Below are positions 8,122 through 14,501 of a stretch of DNA of 64,000 nt, piece after piece. The notes beneath the pieces were generated by a model, which ran no database searches, had not been told where the DNA came from, and saw nothing but the letters and a program-made list of their open reading frames with translations. Position 1 is the stretch's first letter, and each line of letters opens with the position of its first letter. A program made the translations under genes and the position numbers. Source of the stretch: a virus; IMG/VR virus record IMGVR_UViG_3300027759_003827, positions 24,817-88,816 of that record; one strand, 5' to 3'.

Positions 8122-9402
8122 TTAGCTAATTTTAGTTAATTGAGGTAATTTAAACTCTACTTGTTTAGGTACATTAGCATACTTATCTAAATATCCTTTT
8201 AAGAATAATACCATATTATCAAAACTAAATTCAGTCTTAATTTTATGTCCTTGACGCTTACCTCTGTCTTCGTATTTCTTATAATGAGCAAATACATCCT
8301 CCATAGCTTTTGCTGCAAGGTTATGATCAATAGTAAACCATAATGCACCTGGTAGGATTAATCCTTGAGATTGAGCTGAAGGATGAGTTTGAGTTAACTC
8401 GCCTGGTATTAATACGGCGAACTCTCCATCTAAAAAATCTACTTGACCAGACCATCCAGAAGCGATTACAGGTTTCTTAGATAAACAAAACTCAGCAAGA
8501 GGCCTACCGTATCCTTCTCCCTTAGCAAATGATATCATTGCTTTTACTTTAGGATGATTATATAAGTTATTCATATCTTCATCGTCTAAGTCTCCGTGTA
8601 GTAAGTAAATGTTAGGTAAGTCTATACCTGGAACTAAGTTTCTAACAGCATCTATTTTCTTTAGTATCTCTTCTCTATCCATAATACAACTAGTAGAACT
8701 AGAAGTTTTTAATATAAGAGCAGGTTTATTTTTCTTACCTTTAAACGTATCTAAGAAAGTATAAATCATTTTACTTACGTTCTTTCTATCTTCTCCGAAC
8801 TCTCCTTGTAACCAGTGTCCTACAAACAGATAGCAAAACTCTTCTTTAATCTCGTCTAAGTCTAATACTAAATCTGTTTCAGGTAACTCGTCATCTACAA
8901 TAGAAAAATACTTATTTAAATCTACTCCTTCAAATAAAACCTCTACAGGCTTTTCTAATTTAAGTATTTCATTAGGGTTCTCTTGCTTACCGTAACTAGT
9001 AGCTTGTAGTACATTCTTAGCATGCTGAGAAGATACTAAGGTTAAATCCATTCTATTACATCCTTCAAGCCAGCTAGCATCACATACGGTAGTTTCAATA
9101 CCGGCTGTAACTCCTATACTAACTCTGCCTACGTGTTGAAATTCGTTTGGTATAGTTATTTGAAACCAGTAGTCTGGTTGCTTAGTTAAAGGTCCTTTTA
9201 ATAACAAAGGTATCATCCATCCCCACTCCTCTTTGTAATCTTCTAAGAAGCCCCAAGAAGTATTTCCCCATCTCTGAGGCATTATTTGAATATCCCATTC
9301 GTCTTTCTTTAACTCGTAAAGGGCTTTAATAAAATCTCTTGATCTTGCTCCATAACCTGAATAGGTATCTGGCGGTGCTGATATAACGCAGTATTGTTTC
9401 AT
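8122..9402 (-). CDS. glycosyltransferase family 4
   Basis: 426 residues, GT-B fold. PPDTYSGYGARSRDFIKAL near the N-terminus is the glycine-rich acceptor-side loop. The C-terminal lobe contains YLFVGHW, KPALILKTS and the E-x7-E block EGYGRPLAEFCLSKKPVIAS (near residue 295), which binds the nucleotide sugar. Length and motif order fit GT4 well. A second GT4 gene lies just upstream in the operon, suggesting sequential sugar additions. Target (virion, host surface or DNA) is not shown by the sequence. Confidence 0.88.
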   Translation of the reverse strand: MKQYCVISAPPDTYSGYGARSRDFIKALYELKKDEWDIQIMPQRWGNTSWGFLEDYKEEWGWMIPLLLKGPLTKQPDYWFQITIPNEFQHVGRVSIGVTAGIETTVCDASWLEGCNRMDLTLVSSQHAKNVLQATSYGKQENPNEILKLEKPVEVLFEGVDLNKYFSIVDDELPETDLVLDLDEIKEEFCYLFVGHWLQGEFGEDRKNVSKMIYTFLDTFKGKKNKPALILKTSSSTSCIMDREEILKKIDAVRNLVPGIDLPNIYLLHGDLDDEDMNNLYNHPKVKAMISFAKGEGYGRPLAEFCLSKKPVIASGWSGQVDFLDGEFAVLIPGELTQTHPSAQSQGLILPGALWFTIDHNLAAKAMEDVFAHYKKYEDRGKRQGHKIKTEFSFDNMVLFLKGYLDKYANVPKQVEFKLPQLTKIS

Positions 9403-9425
9403 GTTGTAAGTATAAACTTTATTTT

Positions 9426-10856
9426 TTAATAAACGATTGGATGTGCTGATTTTTTTCTTGGTTGCTTCTCTACCTTAATCAACTCGTATTTATGTCTTGG
9501 CTTCCATTTAGCAAATGTCTCTTCGATACCGTCAATAACGTTCTTAGACATCATTCTAGCCGATTGCATAGACTCTTCTGAAGTTACCCACTCTCTAGCT
9601 GCTTGACCTCTTTCTTCTCTTTCTTCTGGAGTTAATTTATAAACCTCTTCAATAGATGCTGCAATATCTCTAAAGTCAGCTCTATCGTCAAAGATATAAG
9701 GAGTTGGAATAGATCCTACAATACTCATATTGCTAGGGTATACCGGGAAGGCCCACTTACCGTGCTTCTTATAAGTACCGAAGTGATTAGAGCAAAACTT
9801 TTCATTAAAGTCAATCCACTCCCCTTTTTCATTTTCAAATCTTAATTGATCTTGCATACCGCCTGTAACTGTAGCTATGATTGGCTTACCGCACATCATT
9901 GACTCCGTTAAAGATAATCCCCATCCTTCATTAGAAGAGATTAGAGCAGTAACATCTGCGCAGTTATACATCGTACTCATTTGATGAGGAGTATATCTAT
10001 TTTCACAGAAGACTACTCTTTGATATTCTGGATCGCAGAATAACTCCACTACTGTAGGTAAGTCTGTACCATTCTCATCTAGTCTCTGAGTATGTAAAAG
10101 TAGAGCACATTTCTTAGCTTTCTCTTTTCCAATATTATCACAGAAGTGAGCATAAGCTAAAATTAAATCAGAAGTACATTTACGTCTAATATTTCTAGCA
10201 TTATATAAAACTACAAACTCAGGTTGATTATCTCCAAAATATTGCTTTCTCATTGCAACTACTTCAGGATCATTCTTATGCTTTACAGTAAAGATCTCTT
10301 CGTTAATACCGTGAGGTACATACTTAATAACTTTATCTTTAGCTTTTTCTCCTAATACTAATCTATTAATGTTAGCAGTTTGCTTTGAAATAGCTAATAA
10401 ACCGTCACAAGATTCATAGTAGGGTTTGTTATATAAAGGTGCAGGCAAGTCATCCCAGATGTTTAAATAAATCATAGGATACTTCTTTCTTAATTCACTC
10501 TCCATTTGAAATAACCAGATCCAGTATCTTGGATCGGTAAAGAACATAATAGCATCTGGCTTCTCCATCTCGATTATCTGACGAACCGTCTCTGGAGTAC
10601 CGTAGCCTGAAGTTGGGATTATAAACACCGAAGCATCTGGAATACCTGCAAGGTTATTTGTATCTTGACAGATATCAAACCTCTTCCCTTGGTCAGGATG
10701 CTGAATAGCAGCTCCTAAGTTTACCCAGTTAAAACGATGTGCTGTTCCAATGACAATCTCTTTAGCCATTGTTGAGATACCAGACGTAAATCTAATATCA
10801 TCGCAGAGTAGTAGAATTTTCTTTCTATCTGCCTGTGGGATGTAACCTTCTTTCAT
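9426..10856 (-). CDS. glycosyltransferase family 4
   Basis: 476 residues, GT-B fold. The N-terminus KILLLCDDIRFTSGISTMAKE is a standard acceptor-side opening. FVVLYNARNIRRK starts the C-terminal lobe, and NEGWGLSLTESMMCGKPII (near residue 305) is the E-x7-E nucleotide-sugar motif. An insertion of about 50 residues follows, before YIFDDRADF. It is longer than the downstream GT4. The leader before its ATG is AAAAGTTAC, without Shine-Dalgarno. Substrates unknown. Confidence 0.88.
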   Translation of the reverse strand: MKEGYIPQADRKKILLLCDDIRFTSGISTMAKEIVIGTAHRFNWVNLGAAIQHPDQGKRFDICQDTNNLAGIPDASVFIIPTSGYGTPETVRQIIEMEKPDAIMFFTDPRYWIWLFQMESELRKKYPMIYLNIWDDLPAPLYNKPYYESCDGLLAISKQTANINRLVLGEKAKDKVIKYVPHGINEEIFTVKHKNDPEVVAMRKQYFGDNQPEFVVLYNARNIRRKCTSDLILAYAHFCDNIGKEKAKKCALLLHTQRLDENGTDLPTVVELFCDPEYQRVVFCENRYTPHQMSTMYNCADVTALISSNEGWGLSLTESMMCGKPIIATVTGGMQDQLRFENEKGEWIDFNEKFCSNHFGTYKKHGKWAFPVYPSNMSIVGSIPTPYIFDDRADFRDIAASIEEVYKLTPEEREERGQAAREWVTSEESMQSARMMSKNVIDGIEETFAKWKPRHKYELIKVEKQPRKKSAHPIVY

Positions 10857-10863
10857 GTAACTT

Positions 10864-11070
10864 TTATTCTGTTGGTTTAGTATAACGTGCGTTTAATTGA
10901 TTGTTAATAGTCTTCTTAAACTCTTCGTCTGTTAAATATAAGAACATTGAGCGTTCTAACAAATTTCTCATGGTGATTTTATTCTTTACTGCTTCTGATT
11001 TAAAGGTATTGAATAAATCATCTTGAAGTCTGACTGTTGTAAGGATATCTCCTTTCTTTCCGATATGCAT
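10864..11070 (-). CDS. small ribbon-helix-helix-type DNA-binding protein
   Basis: 68 residues from the chosen start. TTVRLQDDLFNTFKSEAV followed by NKITMRNLLERSMFLYL has the strand-helix-helix pattern of ribbon-helix-helix regulators (MetJ/Arc, CopG). An earlier ATG at 11097 is in frame. The ATG at 11070 has a better leader (CATATATT) and sits 16 nt after a TATTTAT element, so I prefer it. It may be a phage transcription regulator. The match rests on pattern only. Confidence 0.65.
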   Translation of the reverse strand: MHIGKKGDILTTVRLQDDLFNTFKSEAVKNKITMRNLLERSMFLYLTDEEFKKTINNQLNARYTKPTE

Positions 11071-11086
11071 AATATATGATTTGTTA

Positions 11087-11093
11087 ATAAATA
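11087..11093 (-). promoter_or_regulatory. TATTTAT element, candidate phage promoter
   Basis: TATTTAT in coding orientation, 16 nt before the preferred start of the ribbon-helix-helix gene. It is one of ten copies at 13-28 nt from starts in this window. Confidence 0.4.
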
Positions 11094-11120
11094 TCACATA
11101 CCATATATAGAACTATATCC

Positions 11121-11984
11121 TTAATGATTCTTTTTATCACATAATTCCGGCTTATCAATATAAGGACAGAACCTACATTTATCGATGTTCTTTGTATATT
11201 TCTTTTCTTGATACTCTCCTTCTACGGTAAAAGCATCCTTAACGAAGTTCTGAATATCTTCGAAAGCATCGTTTACTTTCTTAGTACCGTTAGCAGGTTT
11301 AAACTCTTGTACTCTCTTAGGAGCAAACTCTAAATTCTCATTGATTTTCCTACGAACTATAAAGAACTGTACATCTATCTTGTCTTCTGGTATTCCCTTT
11401 AAATTTGAAAAGAATTTCTTGTAAAGAAGTATCTGATTAACTTTTACTTGATCTTTCTTTTCGTAATCAGACCAACCTCTTGTTGAGGTCTTAATATCGT
11501 AAATGATATACTTGTCTAGAGCTTTATCGTAAATAACTAAATCAATAAAGCCTTTCATAGTAACTTTATCATAACCTTCTACGATAGGACCTTTGATAGG
11601 GATCTCTATACCTATTAACTTACAATTTTTCTTGCTAAAGAATAATTTTCGTTTTCTCTTAAAGAAGTCTAAGATAGCTACAGCATCTTCATAGAACTCT
11701 GATAGTTCTTCCGGAGTAGAAAAATGACCTGCATAAGCATTTGCTTTATACAGTTCCATTAACTTAGTCTTAAAATAAGTAGGGAGATGTATCTTATCTG
11801 CTTCAGTAGCAGAACTATCAAACATTACTTGAAGATAATTCTGTAACGTTTCGTGAAAGGCTGTACCAAAGATTAAATGAATGCTAGGTTTAAAAGGCTG
11901 TAGCTTCTTAACATAATTTAAATACCATTGATGCGGACAATTCTTATAGATTTGATACTGAGAAAACGAAACAGTTTTACTCAC
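11121..11984 (-). CDS. PD-(D/E)XK exonuclease, RecB/Cas4 type with iron-sulfur cysteines
   Basis: 287 residues. SFSQYQIYKNCPHQWYLNYVKKL begins the fold with one cysteine. GFIDLVIYDKALDKYIIYDIKTS contains the D...(E/D)xK catalytic set (Asp near 148, DIKTS near 162). The C-terminus has CRFCPYIDKPELC, so four cysteines (one N-terminal, three C-terminal) could hold a [4Fe-4S] cluster as in Cas4 and AddB. The expected activity is single-strand-specific or end-trimming nuclease. It overlaps the MazG-like gene by 8 bases. It may need iron-sulfur supply, which the phage's own IscU/IscA could provide. Confidence 0.85.
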   Translation of the reverse strand: MSKTVSFSQYQIYKNCPHQWYLNYVKKLQPFKPSIHLIFGTAFHETLQNYLQVMFDSSATEADKIHLPTYFKTKLMELYKANAYAGHFSTPEELSEFYEDAVAILDFFKRKRKLFFSKKNCKLIGIEIPIKGPIVEGYDKVTMKGFIDLVIYDKALDKYIIYDIKTSTRGWSDYEKKDQVKVNQILLYKKFFSNLKGIPEDKIDVQFFIVRRKINENLEFAPKRVQEFKPANGTKKVNDAFEDIQNFVKDAFTVEGEYQEKKYTKNIDKCRFCPYIDKPELCDKKNH

Positions 11985-12168
11985 TCAGGGTTTGTTTAAT
12001 TTTTTCTAAATATAGAATAGCATCCATATGCTCTTGCTTAGCATGCTCAATCCATTCGAGTAAACTTAAGTCGGTACGATCTAAATCAACACCGTACTTA
12101 GCTTTACCCTTAGCAGCTCTTTCTTCAAACTGCTGAATAATGGAAGTTACGATTGAATCTAACTGCAT
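11977..12168 (-). CDS. small MazG-like all-alpha protein
   Basis: 63 residues. The pattern KYGVDLDRTDLSLLEWIEHA followed by HMDAILYLEKI is shared by small phage proteins related to all-alpha NTP pyrophosphatases. The acidic and histidine residues in the two helices could bind Mg-nucleotide. It overlaps the zinc-ribbon gene's stop by one base and the nuclease start by 8. Whether it hydrolyses nucleotides is inferred from the pattern. Confidence 0.65.
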   Translation of the reverse strand: MQLDSIVTSIIQQFEERAAKGKAKYGVDLDRTDLSLLEWIEHAKQEHMDAILYLEKIKQTLSE

Positions 12169-12386
12169 TATAATCCTAAGTTTTTAGGTTGAAACTTCTC
12201 GTTTACATATCCGCACTTAGTACATGCAAAGCTTGGGATAGGAACTAAAGCGTCTTGATCTGTACCTGCAATAAACTTACTTACTTCACGTAAGAAAGTT
12301 ACTTGGTTAAAGGTTTCGCAACCACACTCCTCGCATACGATAGGAGTAGTTTTGTCCATTGTAATGTTTAAATTCTGCTGTGCCAT
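12168..12386 (-). CDS. zinc-ribbon protein
   Basis: 72 residues with two CxxC pairs, CEECGCE (near 18) and CTKCGYV (near 56), separated by about 35 residues. This is a compact zinc-ribbon fold, common in phage transcription or DNA-associated factors. It is the first gene after the terminator at 12412-12452, so it probably has its own promoter or is reached by read-through. Function unknown. Confidence 0.7.
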   Translation of the reverse strand: MAQQNLNITMDKTTPIVCEECGCETFNQVTFLREVSKFIAGTDQDALVPIPSFACTKCGYVNEKFQPKNLGL

Positions 12387-12411
12387 ATTATTTGTTTTAT
12401 AATTTAAATGT

Positions 12412-12452
12412 AAAATAAAAAAGCCAATCTAACAACTTTTAGACTGGCTTTA
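12412..12452 (-). terminator. rho-independent terminator
   Basis: On the minus strand a 10-bp stem (AAGCCAGTCT / AGATTGGCTT, one G.U pair) with a 10-nt loop is followed by TTTTTTATTTTA. The single non-Watson-Crick position is G.U only in minus-strand RNA and A.C in plus-strand RNA, so the element acts on minus-strand transcripts. It ends the transcript of the 91-residue membrane-protein gene and the RNA block. Confidence 0.88.
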
Positions 12453-12455
12453 TTA

Positions 12456-12473
12456 AAGTTACTGTTCTTTAAC
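12456..12473 (-). repeat. downstream arm of an 18-bp inverted repeat around a small gene
   Basis: AAGTTACTGTTCTTTAAC on the plus strand is the exact reverse complement of 12774-12791. It lies between the stop of the 91-residue gene and its terminator. In the transcript the two arms could pair and enclose the whole coding region. Confidence 0.85.
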
Positions 12474-12479
12474 TAATTT

Positions 12480-12755
12480 TTATTTTTTAGTTATTAATTT
12501 GTTTTCTAATTTATCTATGCGTGAATCTATAATAGCAACTAGACTGTCCTGACGACTGTCCATTTCTCTGTGTATATTATCAAATTGATCGTTCATATCT
12601 CTATAAACATGTGATTGATTGTGATGTACACATCTTTCAACTTCCTTTAGATGTTCTTCTAATCTACTTACCTTAACGAAAGCATAAACAGCAACTATTG
12701 CAACAGCAATAACCACTACAAATGCTATCCCTAAAACGAATGATAGTGTTTCCAT
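12480..12755 (-). CDS. small single-span membrane protein with coiled coil
   Basis: 91 residues. Residues 5-28 (FVLGIAFVVVIAVAIVAVYA) form one strong transmembrane helix. The remainder is charged with heptad-like spacing, suggesting a cytoplasmic or periplasmic coiled coil. It has one of the few clear Shine-Dalgarno sequences in this window (AGGAG, 9 nt before ATG). It is enclosed by 18-bp inverted repeats and ends at a strong terminator. It may be an envelope or superinfection factor, but nothing in the sequence decides this. Confidence 0.75.
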   Translation of the reverse strand: METLSFVLGIAFVVVIAVAIVAVYAFVKVSRLEEHLKEVERCVHHNQSHVYRDMNDQFDNIHREMDSRQDSLVAIIDSRIDKLENKLITKK

Positions 12756-12764
12756 AATTTATTT

Positions 12765-12769
12765 CTCCT
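12765..12769 (-). promoter_or_regulatory. Shine-Dalgarno sequence (AGGAG)
   Basis: AGGAG followed by nine bases and ATG at 12755. Most other genes here have AT-only leaders, so this stands out and fixes the start. Confidence 0.7.
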
Positions 12770-12773
12770 GTAT

Positions 12774-12791
12774 GTTAAAGAACAGTAACTT
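12774..12791 (-). repeat. upstream arm of the 18-bp inverted repeat
   Basis: GTTAAAGAACAGTAACTT on the plus strand, an exact inverted copy of 12456-12473. It begins two bases past the 3' end of the tRNA-like RNA and ends just before the Shine-Dalgarno of the 91-residue gene. A 15-of-18 similar sequence (TACAGTTCTTTAAAATAT, minus strand) lies just before the tmRNA. Confidence 0.85.
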
Positions 12792-12792
12792 G

Positions 12793-12951
12793 CTGTAGGG
12801 GCTGGAATCGAACCAGCACGCTGCGATTCAATATAAGACAAATAAGCCGGCTTTGTGGTCAACCCATATCTTACATCTATCTCTGATCAGCACCCCCTAG
12901 ACGAGAGGGCACGTCTGCCACGAGGAGCGACCTCTTTTCCGCCACCCTACA
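12793..12951 (-). ncRNA. tRNA-like RNA with an expanded middle (159 nt)
   Basis: The ends form a perfect 7-bp acceptor stem (TGTAGGG / CCCTACA) with discriminator G and no encoded CCA. A perfect T arm (GCTGG TTCGATT CCAGC) adjoins the 3' strand. After TG comes GCG-GAAAAGAGGT-CGC, which matches the D arm of tRNA-Leu. Between D and T arms, where about 35-45 nt are expected, there are over 100 nt that can fold into several hairpins and hold no convincing anticodon arm. It may be an intron-bearing, degenerate or repurposed tRNA. The length is too short for an ordinary group I intron. Confidence 0.65.
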
Positions 12952-12956
12952 ATTTA

Positions 12957-13205
12957 TTAATCGATAACGTCTTCACTAAGGTCGATATCAAACTTCGATT
13001 GATTAATTCTAGCTTGCTCTGCTTCTTTAACCATTCTAATCCAGGTCATAGATACATCTACTGGAGCTAGAATCCAGGCCATCATTAATACCATAATAGA
13101 ATCCATTTCTGGAGATGTTCCGTAATCTAACCCTCTAGTTCTATACTTGATGTTAAGACGGTAGAAGCAGTAAATAATACAGATAATGTAGTAAATAAAA
13201 AACAT
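12957..13205 (-). CDS. small membrane protein, two predicted spans
   Basis: 82 residues from the chosen start. Residues 1-16 (MFFIYYIICIIYCFYR) and about 37-52 (IMVLMMAWILAPVDVSM) are hydrophobic. The tail is charged. The open frame extends to 13259, but that would run into tRNA-Gln. The ATG at 13205 lies just beyond the tRNA's 3' end and has the leader TTAAATTAT, so I choose it. The gene is wedged between tRNA-Gln and the tRNA-like RNA. Function unknown. Confidence 0.7.
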   Translation of the reverse strand: MFFIYYIICIIYCFYRLNIKYRTRGLDYGTSPEMDSIMVLMMAWILAPVDVSMTWIRMVKEAEQARINQSKFDIDLSEDVID

Positions 13206-13220
13206 ATAATTTAAGTTTAG

Positions 13221-13291
13221 TTCCCACTCATGGATTCGAACCACAACAAACAGTACCAAAAACTGTCGTACTACCGTTATACTAAATGGGA
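13221..13291 (-). tRNA. tRNA-Gln (anticodon TTG)
   Basis: Acceptor TCCCATT / AGTGGGA, anticodon arm ACAGT-TTTTGGT-ACTGT giving anticodon TTG (reads CAA), T loop TTCGAAT, discriminator A. 71 nt, CCA not encoded. The cloverleaf is complete with a few wobble pairs in the T stem. Confidence 0.93.
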
Positions 13292-13299
13292 TGAAAGAG

Positions 13300-13384
13300 C
13301 GGAAAGACAGGGATTCGAACCCCAGAACCTATTACAGTTGCCGGTTTTCAAGACCGGTGCATTCAACCACTCTGCCATCTTTCC
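13300..13384 (-). tRNA. tRNA-Ser (anticodon TGA)
   Basis: Acceptor GGAAAGA / TCTTTCC, anticodon arm CCGGT-CTTGAAA-ACCGG giving TGA (reads UCA), a long variable arm as expected for serine, T loop TTCGAAT, discriminator G. 85 nt, CCA not encoded. A hairpin ACCTAG / CTAGGT lies just 5' of it in the spacer. Confidence 0.94.
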
Positions 13385-13500
13385 GTTTAACCTAGCACCA
13401 TCTCTAGGTCGTGTCCCTTCTAAGGTGTTACCTCTGACTGTCCATGCATGGAGTGGGATTCTGTCTCTGGTTGGCGGTTCACTACTCCGCTTTAGCTCTG

Positions 13501-13573
13501 AGCCTCGCTACGGACTTGAACCGCAGACCTGCTGATTACAAATCAGCTGCTCTACCAGCTGAGCTAGCAAGGC
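13501..13573 (-). tRNA. tRNA-Thr (anticodon TGT)
   Basis: Acceptor GCCTTGC / GCGAGGC, D arm GCTC-AGCTGGTA-GAGC, anticodon arm GCTGA-TTTGTAA-TCAGC giving TGT (reads ACA), T loop TTCAAGT, discriminator T. 73 nt, CCA not encoded. The 116-bp spacer to tRNA-Ser has small hairpins but no gene that I can support. Confidence 0.94.
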
Positions 13574-13811
13574 AAATGCAACTTTTAAAGAGATTACCCT
13601 ATGAGTTGCCAACATCGCCGACATACGATTCGGGGCTATTAAGCGAGCAGATCTTACGGTATGCCACGGCCGTCTTCGTCGTTCCACGTTCGAACGATAA
13701 TAAATTCAGGAAAGTAGAAGATGGGTGCGTGGACATCTACTTTTACGATTGGCATTTCTAACCGCGAGGTACCCGCCCTTTCTACAGTTAAAGGATACAT
13801 TCCAATCAACC
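13574..13811 (-). ncRNA. structured, gene-poor stretch between tRNAs; candidate ncRNA
   Basis: About 240 nt downstream of a sigma70-like promoter and ending at tRNA-Thr. It is visibly richer in G+C than the surroundings. It contains several inverted repeats: GCAACT / AGTTGC beside tRNA-Thr, AAAGTAGA / TCTACTTT, GATTGG / CCAATC, and the palindrome CGTTCGAACG. No T arm and no known RNA family (RNase P, SRP, 6S) is recognisable. It could be a leader or processing spacer, a novel small RNA, or the coding region of a 48-residue peptide. Confidence 0.35.
13654..13800 (-). CDS. possible 48-residue peptide in the tRNA block
   Basis: An ATG-to-TAA frame of 48 codons begins MYPLTVERAG and contains MPIVKVDVHAPIFYF. 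It lies 11 nt after the predicted start of a sigma70-like promoter. Its leader (GGTTGATTGGA) lacks the AT-rich pattern seen elsewhere and a strong hairpin lies inside it. Chance alone could give a frame this long. Weak call; structured RNA is the main alternative. Confidence 0.22.
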   Translation of the reverse strand: MYPLTVERAGTSRLEMPIVKVDVHAPIFYFPEFIIVRTWNDEDGRGIP

Positions 13812-13817
13812 TTTAAT

Positions 13818-13845
13818 ATTATAACAACTACCTACAATTTTTCAA
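13818..13845 (-). promoter_or_regulatory. sigma70-like promoter in the tRNA block
   Basis: TTGAAA at 13840-13845 and TATAAT at 13818-13823 with a 16-bp spacer, on the minus strand. It would drive tRNA-Thr, -Ser, -Gln and the RNAs beyond. The match is closer to the general bacterial consensus than to the Bacteroidota form (TTTG / TANNTTTG). Confidence 0.5.
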
Positions 13846-13897
13846 AGTCGCCTCCTCGTCATGCGATGGTTATACCCGCGGCAGGTAGTAGTTTTTG

Positions 13898-13969
13898 TTG
13901 CAAGAGAAGGATTCGAACCTCCGACCCCTAGGTTATGAGCCTAGTGAGCTACCTCTGCTCTATCTTGCG
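13898..13969 (-). tRNA. tRNA-Met (anticodon CAT), initiator type
   Basis: Acceptor CGCAAGA opposite TCTTGCA leaves a C1.A72 mismatch, the mark of bacterial initiator tRNA. The D stem GAGC / GCTC gives the initiator A11:U24 pair. Anticodon arm CTAGG-CTCATAA-CCTAG reads CAT, with two rather than three G:C pairs next to the loop. T loop TTCGAAT, discriminator A, no encoded CCA. It starts three bases past the tmRNA 3' end, so both come from one transcript. Two of three initiator features are present. Confidence 0.9.
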
Positions 13970-13972
13970 GTA

Positions 13973-14401
13973 TGGTGGAGATGGAGGGATTCGAACCCTC
14001 GTCTCCAGAAGTATAAATAATACCATTCTTACATGCTTTAGATCTACATTTTAAGCTGATCAGTAAAGGGCCGTACAGTTAAGTACCAGTTACCACCACT
14101 TGGTTTTATGACTACCAAGAAACTCCCAGAAGGAGCAGAGCTATAATACTGAGACTATAGCGGGGTTCACAATCCTTATTTAATGAGTCGATTGTGAGTA
14201 CTCATCGAATTCTGTTCCAAGGTATTCGCACCCGATGCAATTAAGCCGCTACTGCGTACTCGTTCGCGCCTACGAAAGACATTAAGTCTTCGAAGGTCAT
14301 AGTTGACATTTCGTCGTTTGTTGTTCGATAGAATATTTGAGTTCTACCACCTCTTGCATGCGATACTATCCATCTCATCTGGATCAAGTCCAGGCATCCC
14401 C
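13973..14401 (-). ncRNA. ssrA: transfer-messenger RNA (tmRNA)
   Basis: 429 nt. Ends pair as GGGGATG / CATCTCC with encoded A-CCA, and the T arm is GAGGG-TTCGAAT-CCCTC, so the tRNA-like domain is clear. A pseudoknot-1 candidate is visible: AGAG pairs with CTC, and GGTAGAA pairs with TTCTATC, in crossed order, at RNA positions about 50-75. An open tag frame then runs to GCT-TAA-TTGC and ends ANEYAVAA. By spacing from the pseudoknot the resume codon lies near position 81-87, giving a tag of about 24-26 residues beginning near NDEM. A resume codon at position 132 would instead give GANEYAVAA, like host-type tags. It rescues stalled ribosomes with SmpB. Confidence 0.93.
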
Positions 14402-14418
14402 ATATTTTAAAGAACTGT

Positions 14419-14428
14419 ATTATAAATA
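14419..14428 (-). promoter_or_regulatory. candidate promoter of the tmRNA/tRNA transcript
   Basis: TATTTAT overlapping TATAAT on the minus strand, 17-20 nt before the mature tmRNA 5' end. It could serve either as a phage TATTTAT promoter or as a -10 box. Confidence 0.45.
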
Positions 14429-14445
14429 TATAGAAGTATATAATA

Positions 14446-14472
14446 AAAGACCTTTCTAACTACGTAGTCTTT
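14446..14472 (-). terminator. probable terminator after the lipoprotein gene
   Basis: Minus-strand hairpin AAAGAC / GTCTTT with an inner CTACGTAG palindrome, followed by TTTATTATAT. It separates the envelope block from the RNA block. The stem is weak, so the call is moderate. Confidence 0.5.
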
Positions 14473-14501
14473 GCAGGCCGGACACCCTGACGTCTTTTTC
14501 C

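Noticed and set aside
12793-12951. Amber-suppressor tRNA (CTA anticodon) in the tRNA-like RNA
   Set aside because: A CTA can be placed in a poor loop, but the stem has a mismatch and position 32 is wrong. TAG is used as an ordinary stop (polA), so no suppressor is needed.
12793-12951. Group I intron in a tRNA-Leu
   Set aside because: The extra sequence is only about 100 nt and no conserved P/Q/R/S core is seen; group I introns are usually over 200 nt.
13206-13259. Upstream extension of the 82-residue membrane protein to 13259
   Set aside because: It would run through most of tRNA-Gln. The ATG at 13205 has a suitable AT-rich leader.
13230-13761. Plus-strand open frames across the tRNA array (100-105 residues)
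   Set aside because: They read through tRNA-Gln, tRNA-Ser and tRNA-Thr on the opposite strand and have no leader or neighbours on that strand.
13574-13811. RNase P, SRP or 6S RNA
   Set aside because: None of the conserved core motifs of these RNAs could be found.
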